Assembly (NCBI GenBank): GCA_049600855.1 | Contig: JBMYQA010000164.1 | Location: 1 to 12,977, forward strand | Source of the DNA: JBMYQA01 sp049600855 | GTDB lineage: Bacteria; Bacteroidota; Bacteroidia; Cytophagales; Flammeovirgaceae | DNA: 12,977 nt | Reading direction: 5' to 3' | Part shown: piece by piece, positions 7,030 to 12,977 of the stretch | How positions within the stretch are numbered: the stretch's first letter is position 1 | Layout of the letters: each line of letters opens with the position of its first letter | Made by a program: the position numbers and the translations under genes | Notes under the pieces: model-generated | Told to the model about the DNA's origin: nothing | Seen by the model: the letters and a program-made list of their open reading frames with translations, nothing else | Databases searched by the model: none

Positions 7030-7674
7030 ATGAAAATTCAAGAATTAGATCAATTTAATTGGGGGGTTTGTGGATTTATTGCAGCGATTCAAGGAGCTGT
7101 ATCAAATGGAAAGAGACCAGATATAGCAAATCGTATATCAGATATATGTGCTTACCAAAAAAGTAATAATCCAACAGAAGGGGAAAAGGATGATCGTAAA
7201 TCAAAGACTCATAAAATCATATTTCCAATAATAGAAAAGTTTTATAATGATCATAATACTTTGCATAAAGAGTTGAGAGATTTTACAAAAGCATTTGGTG
7301 AGGAGCATAATCGTGCTTTGGATGACATAATTGCTGATATGAAAAAAGATCGTCTTATGAGTCAAGGTTTAGGGCTAGCTATGACCGCAACGGCTATGAC
7401 TAAATTAGTTGAAGATTTAGGTTTTAAAGAAAGTACTTTTATTGGCACTACGAGTCAAAATAACACCTTAGAGTTTCCATACGCAAATACGATTTATGGA
7501 TTAGGGAATTCAAAAAGATTAGATTACCCTAAAAATTATCGTTTTGGTTTGCTTCATTGGATTTATGTAGATGAATCAAGAAAGATCTTTTCATGGGGAA
7601 AAATACAAACATTGAAAAATTTAGAAGATCAAGGTTACAATAAAGTCACGCATTATTTGAATAATCTCCGTTAA
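7030..7674 (+). CDS. 214-aa protein with papain-like Cys/His motifs, AT-rich
   Basis: I do not recognise a named family. The N-terminus has FNWGVCGFIAAIQGA with Cys14 followed by Gly and a helix, like the nucleophile helix of papain-fold (C39-like) cysteine peptidases. Near the C-terminus, GLLHWIYVDESRKIFSWGK (His176, Asp181) resembles their HW-x-x-VD strand followed by a WG turn. Spacing and order (Cys early, His late) fit a small cysteine peptidase, transglutaminase-like enzyme or deamidase; this is inference from motifs. Residues about 45-125 are charged and helical, with no export signal. G+C is lower than the neighbours: lines sampled within it give about 20-40% against about 43% in paralogue 3, which suggests separate acquisition. 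It shares leader copy 4. ATG 7030 is the first Met and fits the leader spacing. Confidence 0.75.
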   Translation: MKIQELDQFNWGVCGFIAAIQGAVSNGKRPDIANRISDICAYQKSNNPTEGEKDDRKSKTHKIIFPIIEKFYNDHNTLHKELRDFTKAFGEEHNRALDDIIADMKKDRLMSQGLGLAMTATAMTKLVEDLGFKESTFIGTTSQNNTLEFPYANTIYGLGNSKRLDYPKNYRFGLLHWIYVDESRKIFSWGKIQTLKNLEDQGYNKVTHYLNNLR

Positions 7675-7756
7675 TGTAGTAGTTGCATTTAATAAACGAG
7701 AAAAGGTACTACTCATTTAAGATGGTATCTTTTGTTAATTGTAACATCCAAATAAA

Positions 7757-7814
7757 GTAAATCTGAAGATTTACAAAATTCAGTATTCGTAGAGGATACT
7801 ACGTTAACTCTACG
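7757..7814. repeat. Two small hairpins just before leader copy 5
   Basis: GTAAATC (7757-7763) and GATTTAC (7768-7774) form a 7-bp stem with loop TGAA. CGTAGAG (7788-7794) and CTCTACG (7808-7814) form a 7-bp stem with a 13-nt loop. Neither is followed by a T-run on the plus strand, so they are not clear terminators. They lie in the 152-nt gap after the 214-aa gene. Confidence 0.35.
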
Positions 7815-7826
7815 CATAGCATACAC

Positions 7827-7861
7827 AGGCGGAATTCGAAAAGCCTACAACAGAGTAAGAA
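7827..7861 (+). promoter_or_regulatory. Conserved leader element, copy 5
   Basis: AGGC-GG-AAT-TC, GAAAA, GCCT (7843-7846), 5-nt linker, AGAGTAAGAA (7852-7861), then 26 nt to the ATG at 7888. CC to TC gives a G-U pair, again preserving the stem. This is the only copy with AAG instead of AGG in the 3' box, which argues against an obligatory CCT:AGG alternative pairing. Confidence 0.78.
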
Positions 7862-7887
7862 TACACACCTTTTAAAGCTACCAAATC

Positions 7888-8289
7888 ATGCCAGATCAAA
7901 ACGATAAAGACGATATCATTGGAGCAGTGAATAATGCTATGATGGCCTTTCCACATCCGCTGCAAAACTATGCATTGGCTTATCATCCGCCATCCAAGCA
8001 AAAACCATGGATGTATACGAGAACCGTGTATTGTATGGTGCAAGTGCCTAGTAAAAAGAATTTGACCGTAAGTGTGCGTGGGCATTTACACTATACTTAT
8101 GGCGAAAATGATAACTGGACTTGTAGTCCTGGTCGTATGTGGATCAGTGGAGTAGAAGACTATGATTTTCCCACACCACAATTTATTGTTCAAAAGTATA
8201 ATGGAGTACTTTCATTAGAAGAGAGACAAGCAGCGGTAAATTATTACAATGATCGCCACGACAATAACATTCCCATACCACAAGTTTAA
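7888..8289 (+). CDS. Unrecognised 133-aa soluble protein
   Basis: No family is recognised. The N-terminus is acidic and polar (MPDQNDKDDIIGAVNNAMM), followed by a Pro/aromatic-rich middle (FPHPLQNYALAYHPP, KPWMYTRTVYCMVQVP) that looks like beta strands, then LTVSVRGHLHYTYG, NDNWTCSPGRMWISG and a helical LSLEERQAAVNYYNDRHD near the end. There is no signal peptide or membrane helix; Cys occurs twice and Trp three times. The start is supported by the leader element at the expected distance. It is not a member of the paralogue family and does not align with the 214-aa protein. The shared leader suggests co-expression with the rest of the island. Coding status rests on a clean frame, plausible composition and context. 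Confidence 0.7.
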   Translation: MPDQNDKDDIIGAVNNAMMAFPHPLQNYALAYHPPSKQKPWMYTRTVYCMVQVPSKKNLTVSVRGHLHYTYGENDNWTCSPGRMWISGVEDYDFPTPQFIVQKYNGVLSLEERQAAVNYYNDRHDNNIPIPQV

Positions 8290-8397
8290 AATCACATTGC
8301 TTTATCGGGTTTCTCACAGACTAAGGAACATGTAAATAATAAGCTATAACAGTTTGAGTAGTTTGTTTTTGAACTATACGGCGTGTTCCTAAAGCTA

Positions 8398-8432
8398 AGG
8401 CATCACCCGAAAAGCCTGTAATAGAGTAGGGA
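8398..8432 (+). promoter_or_regulatory. Conserved leader element, copy 6 (degenerate hairpin, no clear gene)
   Basis: AGGC-AT-CAC-CC, GAAAA, GCCT (8414-8417), 5-nt linker, AGAGTAGGGA (8423-8432). The outer AGGC/GCCT and GAAAA are kept, but the inner GG/CC pairing is lost. An ATG follows 25 nt later at 8458, a spacing typical of the set, but it opens only a 14-codon frame (MIVCNTRHFAKHWP, stop at 8500-8502). It is either a relic of a lost module or the leader of a tiny peptide or non-coding transcript. Confidence 0.7.
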
Positions 8433-8622
8433 TATACGTTTCTTGAGCTTGAGTAGAATGATAGTATGTAACACTCGACATTTTGCGAAGCATTGGCCAT
8501 GAATGCTAGCGAATTGAAAACTTATTTTTTGAGCGTTAAAGTTTGATTTGATTGTAAAAACCACACAGTGCAAGAGGAGGGAGTTCTTTCTGATGGATGA
8601 GGCTAAATCACATCCCTTCATC
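8433..8622. other. Region between leader copy 6 and the second terminator, no convincing gene
   Basis: Together with 8290-8397 this leaves over 400 nt without a solid gene. It holds a 14-codon frame from 8458, a 15-codon frame (MNASELKTYFLSVKV) near 8501, and an AGGAGG at about 8573 lying 14 nt before ATG 8593, whose frame runs through the terminator hairpin and looks non-coding. A transcript from copy 6 to the terminator would be about 260 nt, so a small RNA or a decayed module are both possible. Confidence 0.4.
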
Positions 8623-8657
8623 GCATGCGGCTGTTTTTGGCAGTCGCTTGCATTTTT
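8623..8657 (+). terminator. Intrinsic terminator homologous to the one at 6938
   Basis: GCGGCTGT (8627-8634) pairs with GCAGTCGC (8640-8647) around TTTTG. GCA (8623-8625) pairs with TGC (8649-8651) past one T-T mismatch; an A and then TTTTT (8653-8657) follow. Compared with 6938-6972, the pair T-A in AGTGG/TCACT is replaced by C-G in TGCGG/TCGCT, a compensatory change. The ATG at 8625 lies inside its left arm. Confidence 0.72.
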
Positions 8658-8714
8658 ACTGCTAAACAGCAAACTGAACTTCATGCACATAAATTTAGTT
8701 ATGTAAGTAACGAA

Positions 8715-8897
8715 ATGGTCAATGAAATGAAGAAGCTAAAAAAAGAACAACTAGAGAAAATTTCTGCTAAACCGAAAGCATCAGTTGATGCTAAGAAAAA
8801 AGAACAGCAAGCACCTCAAGAAGAAGAATTAGCTTCTTGGGAAGATTTTGAAGAAATCACCAAAGGCAATTTTAATAAGCTGTTGGGGTGTGGATAA
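8715..8897 (+). CDS. Small Lys-rich peptide with RiPP-leader-like start and Gly-Cys-Gly end
   Basis: The frame is open from ATG 8625, but that codon sits in the terminator stem, so I place the start at 8715 (60 aa) or 8727 (56 aa). From 8727 the peptide begins MKKLKKEQLEKISA, which resembles the leader opening of Bacteroidetes natural-product (bacteriocin-type) precursors, though the usual double-glycine site is absent (KISAKP instead). A Lys/Glu/Gln-rich linker follows, then ELASWEDFEEITKG and the end FNKLLGCG. TAAATTTA at 8690-8697 resembles a -7 box, consistent with a separate promoter after the terminator. No maturase, protease or exporter gene is in the window, so a RiPP role is speculation. 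It could instead be an ordinary small acidic/basic protein. It ends 3 nt from the stop of the convergent membrane gene, with no terminator between. Confidence 0.55.
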   Translation: MVNEMKKLKKEQLEKISAKPKASVDAKKKEQQAPQEEELASWEDFEEITKGNFNKLLGCG

Positions 8898-8900
8898 GGT

Positions 8901-11900
8901 TTATTGTTGTAATCCTTTTACTTCATTCTTTAGCCCCGTAATCAGGTTGTTCTGATCGCGAAGTCTCCTTACTAAAATCTTTAGGATTCCCCTCACGACT
9001 TCAATGCGATCGGCCATAATTTCGTAGAAGGCATCTTGATGGAGTTGGAGTAAGAAGGTATCGGTGAGTGCGGTAATACTTGCTGACCGAGGTTCTGGAT
9101 CGAGCAAGGAGAGTTCACCAAAGAAATCGCGCTCACCTAGTGTGGCAAATACACTATCGCCATCGTGTACTTTTACCTGACCATCAAAGATGATGTACAT
9201 GCAATCGCCTTCATCTCCTTTATGAAATACAGTTTCCCCTGCTTTTAATTCTACTTCCTGTAAAATGCCTGCAATTTCAGCCAATATTTCCTCTGAGGTA
9301 TCTATAAAAATACTTACGGTTTTAAGTAATAATACCTTTTCAATTTGGAATAGTTTATGGGTTTTCTCTTCAGATTCCATACGCTTTTGAATCGATTGTA
9401 AGAAACTTCTTTGAGGCTCAGGTGCATATTTCGCAATTTGGTCGAGCTTCTTAGGATTAATTAAATGCAACACAATGGCTGCTGTCTCTTGAACGAGTAA
9501 TTGGGGGTCTTGCACATAGTTGACCAATACACCGTCTATTCCCCATTCGGGGTAATCTTTGGTGGTATATATGGCCACTGCTTTGGTCCAGTCGTTAATG
9601 TGTTTACACTTGGGACTGATTAAATACTTCACAAACGCTTCTGCTGATTTTTCTTCTTGTGGAAAGTAAGCCAATAGGCGATCCAATTTTTGAGAAATGG
9701 GTAAATCTTCCAGTAAAGGAAAAATTTGTCTCTTTAAGAGGTTGGGTAATACCACATCGAGCATTTCAATGGCGTTGGCCTTTTTTTCCTTCTCATTTAA
9801 AAATAGATTCTCCTTAATTTTATGAATGGTGCCTGCATTATACAAGAAGGAAAGCAAGAGTAACAAGCGATTAATGGTTTGTTGTACTTCATACTCTAAG
9901 GCACTGACGAGCAGTACACCAACCTGTGCTTTTTTAAGCGTATTAGAGATGAAGAGTTCCATCGTGGCTTCTTCCAACTCTCGCTTAATAAAGTCCATAA
10001 TATGATTTTGCTCGCGCTGAATGGCTTTATAATTAGTGCTGTCTAGCGATTCCAGCACTTGGTTTCGTACTGCAGGTTGTTCAATTTGAATGTGGTGTTT
10101 TAAGATATCAATGGCACCACTGCCTCCAATTCTTCCACTAACATAAGCTGCCCTTCGAAGGCGTTTGAGATCAGCTTGGCCTTTTTGAAGTTCTTCCTGA
10201 AGATAAGGTAACACCGCTTCGCCTATTCGAATTAAAGAACGCCCTGCACTTTCAAAGATTCGTGGTTGAGAGAGTTGCTCAATCATGAATTTGGCGAGTC
10301 GAGCATTTTTGATTTTTCCAGCCGCATCAAGTGCCGCCTTTACCACTTCTTCAGAAGAATCTTGAAGTAATTTGATTAACGGTTGGTAAAAGTTTCGAAT
10401 GCCAACTTCCCCAACAATAAAAGCGGCAAATTCCCGATCTTTCTCTAAAGGAGAATTGGCTAATTCAATCAAGCGTTCACCTGCGGCAATTACGCCACTA
10501 ATGCCTCCACTTCGTATCAAACCAATCATAGCCCCCATTTTCACTAAATCATTTCCTTCATCTAGGTAAGGCACCACTTCCTCGAAAAAATCATCTTCGC
10601 AAATGGAGGTATAGCACCGAATAGCTAATGATCGGATTCGGGGATTTAACTCATGTTGCCCAATAAGTTCTTTAACAGCAGGAGCAAAGTGGGTTAAGCG
10701 GTGCTTTTCAATCACCCGAATGGTTTCTGCCTGTACATCAAGGTAGCGATGCGTAAGTAATTCAGGGATGACGGTGGTAAGGCTTTCGTGTTCAAATTTG
10801 ACCAGTAGATTGAGCGCATACAGCACTTCACCAATGTGTGGACTTTTTAACTTTTTTACAAGAACTTCTACGGAGTTTGCATCGAGCAGCTCAAGGGCAC
10901 TGCCTTCTAAATTTCTATTTTTCAGGGCGCGTTCTAAGGTGTTTTGATACAGTTTGTGGATGATGCGTAACACCAGCATGCTTGCTGCCAAAATCACTAC
11001 TAAAAACATCACAAACAGCACAACTGGTGAAACGGCCTGTGACGTTTCGCCGATCCAACTTAGGGCAATTAGCGTGACTCCTGCAATGCCGTAAGAGATG
11101 TTTTCTACAATGCCAACGGCATTGTATCCCTCAAAACGGAGCTTTTTTGCTAAGGGTTGAAATAGACTAAAGAATGCTGGGTCGGTAACTGAGCTTTTGG
11201 TGATGCTACTGTATAACATCATGAATCCAATGAACCACAGGTGCAGCTCAGTAGAAAATAATTGGCCTAAGAAAAATAAAACAGTCAACACTAATAGGCC
11301 CAGCGGAAGGATATTTAGGCTAAAGTTTAAACCATATTTATTGAGAATTCGCCCCGAGAAGAATGTTTTGGCAATGAAAACAATGGCCTCACCTGCTGCG
11401 AAGAAAAGTCCAAAAAAGTAGGCTAATCGTGTTTGGTCATCAAATGCAGACTCTACTTTAATTAAGAAAGCATATTCAATAAAAACGGTAGTTCCTACCA
11501 AGCAAAATGTTAAAAGCGCCAGCATGAACACGTAATTTCCACCAAAAAAGGCTACAAATCGGTCTTTAAGGAGTTTATTTCCCCGAGATGCTTCTCTAAT
11601 CCTACTCAAGCCCCTCCGCATGACTAACCCCAACTTATCTTGATGTCGTCTCGTAACTTGCCAAAAAAAGATGATGGATATGCCAAAAAACAGCGCTGAG
11701 CCAATTAACAAATCCTGAATGTCGATAATGCTAATGAGGATAGGAGCGAGGAGTACGCCAATAATCTTTGCGGGCACTTCGGTAGCACCGAGCAAACCAA
11801 ATAAGCGTTTACTTTGGCGGATATCGAATAGCATGGCATTGGCCTTGCCAAATTCAGAGTTAGCAGTAAGCCCTGAAACACGTTCCCAAACAATCAATGC

Positions 11901-12260
11901 AAATAGCAGCCATTGGGCATTCTGATCTATTTGTAAAGCAAATCGGAAAATCAGCATGGAGACTGTTAAGCCAATCAGAATAGCAAGAATAATTTTGGAA
12001 ACCGTCCAAATGTGCTCTAAACGTTGGTAGATGAACTCCAAAATGAGCATCAATACTGCTGTGGTGATGTATACAAAAGGGAGCGTTTCGATAGGTACAT
12101 TACTGAGGTACAGTACGTTTGCCGTAGCAAATAGCAAAGCCAAACCCATGTTTTGAAAAAAGGAAAACAGGAGCATTTTCGTCACTGTCCAGCCCTCGCC
12201 CTTTCGAATGTTAAAGATAATATGGAGTTGTTCAACAAACTTCATTCTGTGAAAATACAT
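8901..12260 (-). CDS. Nucleotide-transporter-like membrane protein fused to HEAT repeats and a cNMP-binding domain
   Basis: This 1119-aa protein has three parts. Residues about 20-440 contain roughly 10-12 hydrophobic segments (for example LLFSFFQNMGLALLFATANV), resembling MFS or the NTT (ATP/ADP antiporter) family. About 460-800 shows repeated helix pairs with LLKFEHESL, ALDAAGKIKNARLAKF and AAYVSGRIGGSGAIDIL, typical of HEAT repeats. About 975-1110 is a cyclic-nucleotide-binding domain with KAGETVFHKGDEGDCMYII and the phosphate-binding cassette FGELSLLDPEPRSA (1047-1060; Glu1049, Arg1058 intact). It is predicted to sit in the inner membrane with a cytosolic sensor; cAMP or cGMP control of transport is inference. 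M1 at 12260 is only 2 nt from a hairpin, so Met6 (12245, MKFVEQL) is the likelier start. It lies just downstream of dinB on the same strand. Confidence 0.92.
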   Translation of the reverse strand: MYFHRMKFVEQLHIIFNIRKGEGWTVTKMLLFSFFQNMGLALLFATANVLYLSNVPIETLPFVYITTAVLMLILEFIYQRLEHIWTVSKIILAILIGLTVSMLIFRFALQIDQNAQWLLFALIVWERVSGLTANSEFGKANAMLFDIRQSKRLFGLLGATEVPAKIIGVLLAPILISIIDIQDLLIGSALFFGISIIFFWQVTRRHQDKLGLVMRRGLSRIREASRGNKLLKDRFVAFFGGNYVFMLALLTFCLVGTTVFIEYAFLIKVESAFDDQTRLAYFFGLFFAAGEAIVFIAKTFFSGRILNKYGLNFSLNILPLGLLVLTVLFFLGQLFSTELHLWFIGFMMLYSSITKSSVTDPAFFSLFQPLAKKLRFEGYNAVGIVENISYGIAGVTLIALSWIGETSQAVSPVVLFVMFLVVILAASMLVLRIIHKLYQNTLERALKNRNLEGSALELLDANSVEVLVKKLKSPHIGEVLYALNLLVKFEHESLTTVIPELLTHRYLDVQAETIRVIEKHRLTHFAPAVKELIGQHELNPRIRSLAIRCYTSICEDDFFEEVVPYLDEGNDLVKMGAMIGLIRSGGISGVIAAGERLIELANSPLEKDREFAAFIVGEVGIRNFYQPLIKLLQDSSEEVVKAALDAAGKIKNARLAKFMIEQLSQPRIFESAGRSLIRIGEAVLPYLQEELQKGQADLKRLRRAAYVSGRIGGSGAIDILKHHIQIEQPAVRNQVLESLDSTNYKAIQREQNHIMDFIKRELEEATMELFISNTLKKAQVGVLLVSALEYEVQQTINRLLLLLSFLYNAGTIHKIKENLFLNEKEKKANAIEMLDVVLPNLLKRQIFPLLEDLPISQKLDRLLAYFPQEEKSAEAFVKYLISPKCKHINDWTKAVAIYTTKDYPEWGIDGVLVNYVQDPQLLVQETAAIVLHLINPKKLDQIAKYAPEPQRSFLQSIQKRMESEEKTHKLFQIEKVLLLKTVSIFIDTSEEILAEIAGILQEVELKAGETVFHKGDEGDCMYIIFDGQVKVHDGDSVFATLGERDFFGELSLLDPEPRSASITALTDTFLLQLHQDAFYEIMADRIEVVRGILKILVRRLRDQNNLITGLKNEVKGLQQ

Positions 12261-12262
12261 AG

Positions 12263-12280
12263 GCTGTGTGGAAACACAGC
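12263..12280 (-). repeat. Perfect 7-bp hairpin between dinB and the membrane-protein gene
   Basis: On the minus strand GCTGTGT and ACACAGC flank loop TTCC. It lies 40 nt after the dinB stop and 2 nt before the first possible ATG of the next gene. No U-run follows, so it is a weak terminator at most. If it forms in RNA it would hide the first ATG and favour the start at 12245. Confidence 0.45.
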
Positions 12281-12319
12281 ATAATAATTGTGATTTTCAA
12301 GTGGTTTGATAAAAGTTGT

Positions 12320-12977
12320 TCAAAAATTGATTGTTAACTGATACGCTACTTGATTTTCAACTGGAAATTTAAGATTACTTACTCCTACTCCCAAAAGTCT
12401 GACAGGTTTATTTGGCAAATGAGGCGATTTCAGTAATTCTATGCTCGTTTCTCCAATCGTTGAAGCAGCATCTGTATGAAATGCTAACGATTTACTCCTA
12501 GTTTGGAGTGTGAAATCCGCATATTTTATTTTTAATGTAATGGTTTTTCCCATCACTTTAATTTTTTGCATTCGCCTTTGGAGTGATTGTACTAAACTCT
12601 CCAATTCATTCGCCAATTCTTGTTCAAGCGTGATATCTTCCCGAAACGTTTCTTCTACGCTAATTGACTTTCGTATTCGATCGGGTTTTACTTCTCGATC
12701 ATCATTTCCACGGACAATTTTATAATAATGCCTGCCCGCTTTTCCAAAACTCCGCGCCAATTCAAACTCCGATTGTTTTTTCAAATCAGCTCCAGTATGT
12801 ATGCCCATTGCCTTCATTTTTTTTGCGGTTACTTTTCCAATACCAAAAAACTTTTCAATGGGTAACCCTTCTAAAAAGGCTTCTGCTTGAGCGGGCGGAA
12901 TGGTAAATAGTCCATTGGGCTTATCAATATCTGAAGCGACTTTAGCCAAAAACTTATTGTAAGAAATGCCTGCAGAG
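12320..12977 (-). CDS. dinB: DNA polymerase IV (Y-family), 5' end outside the window
   Basis: This is the C-terminal ~219 residues of DinB, an error-prone translesion polymerase. Reading in from the window edge, the frame continues through SAGISYNKFLAKVASD (end of the palm domain) and IDKPNGL. The thumb helix-hairpin-helix follows (FFGIGKVTAKKMKAMGIHTGADL), then the little finger (SISVEETFREDI, ITLKIKYADF, VRLLGVGVSNL). The TTG at 12949 that could be read as a start is simply the Leu of KFLAK, so the gene runs off the window and lacks here about 100-150 N-terminal residues with the catalytic Asp/Glu. It ends with LTINF and has no clear beta-clamp QxxLF peptide at the C-terminus. The membrane-protein gene follows in the same direction. 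Confidence 0.92.
   Translation of the reverse strand, partial: SAGISYNKFLAKVASDIDKPNGLFTIPPAQAEAFLEGLPIEKFFGIGKVTAKKMKAMGIHTGADLKKQSEFELARSFGKAGRHYYKIVRGNDDREVKPDRIRKSISVEETFREDITLEQELANELESLVQSLQRRMQKIKVMGKTITLKIKYADFTLQTRSKSLAFHTDAASTIGETSIELLKSPHLPNKPVRLLGVGVSNLKFPVENQVAYQLTINF

Noticed and set aside
4881..8432. CRISPR array interpretation of the repeats
   Set aside because: Spacing is 570-850 nt with full genes between the copies; CRISPR spacers are about 30-40 nt.
4881..8432. Classical integron attC sites
   Set aside because: attC sites conserve structure rather than sequence, lie 3' of the gene and need GTTRRRY/RYYYAAC cores; none is visible here and there is no integrase.
8403..8690. 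95-codon minus-strand frame
   Set aside because: It covers leader copy 6 and the terminator in antisense; the leader conservation explains its sequence and it has no protein-like features.
12664..12906. Plus-strand frames opposite dinB and the membrane gene
   Set aside because: Antisense to clearly recognised genes with conserved domains.

Overview
The window reads as a piece of a Bacteroidetes chromosome, most likely of the Cytophagales type. This rests on gene content (a BshC of the bacillithiol pathway, a DPG/ALG5-type glycosyltransferase, a membrane/HEAT/cyclic-nucleotide fusion protein, DinB), low-to-moderate G+C, few Shine-Dalgarno sites and A-rich sequence before the starts. The genus cannot be fixed from the sequence alone.

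Left flank (1-4306) is ordinary backbone: bshC (+), a strong terminator, a family 2 glycosyltransferase with a TTG start (+), then a convergent 520-aa helical protein (-). A cluster of inverted repeats lies between the two convergent genes. Right flank (8901-12977) is also backbone on the minus strand: the 5'-truncated end of dinB, followed by a 1119-aa membrane + HEAT + cNMP-binding protein.

The centre (about 4307-8900) is an accessory island with every gene on the plus strand. It holds three tandem paralogues of a ~200-aa soluble protein, a 214-aa protein with papain-like Cys/His motifs in an AT-rich gene, an unrecognised 133-aa protein, and a small Lys-rich peptide with a RiPP-leader-like start and a Gly-Cys-Gly end. 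The key observation is a ~35-nt leader element found six times. It comprises AGGC-GG-NNN-CC, an unpaired GAAAA, GCCT, a 5-9 nt linker and AGAGTAGGAA. It lies 16-26 nt upstream of each of five start codons, and a sixth copy stands at the same spacing before a 14-codon ORF. Because it precedes three unrelated gene families, it cannot simply have been copied along with one duplicated gene. It could be a structured 5'-UTR (a cis-regulatory RNA shared by a regulon) or a recombination or insertion site that builds a one-gene-per-module array.

Two homologous intrinsic terminators (6938-6972 and 8623-8657) punctuate the island. They differ by a compensatory base pair. The second overlaps the ATG that would otherwise be taken as the start of the small-peptide gene, so that gene probably starts downstream at 8715 or 8727. 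How the island proteins cooperate cannot be read from the sequence; shared leaders suggest co-regulation rather than a known pathway.
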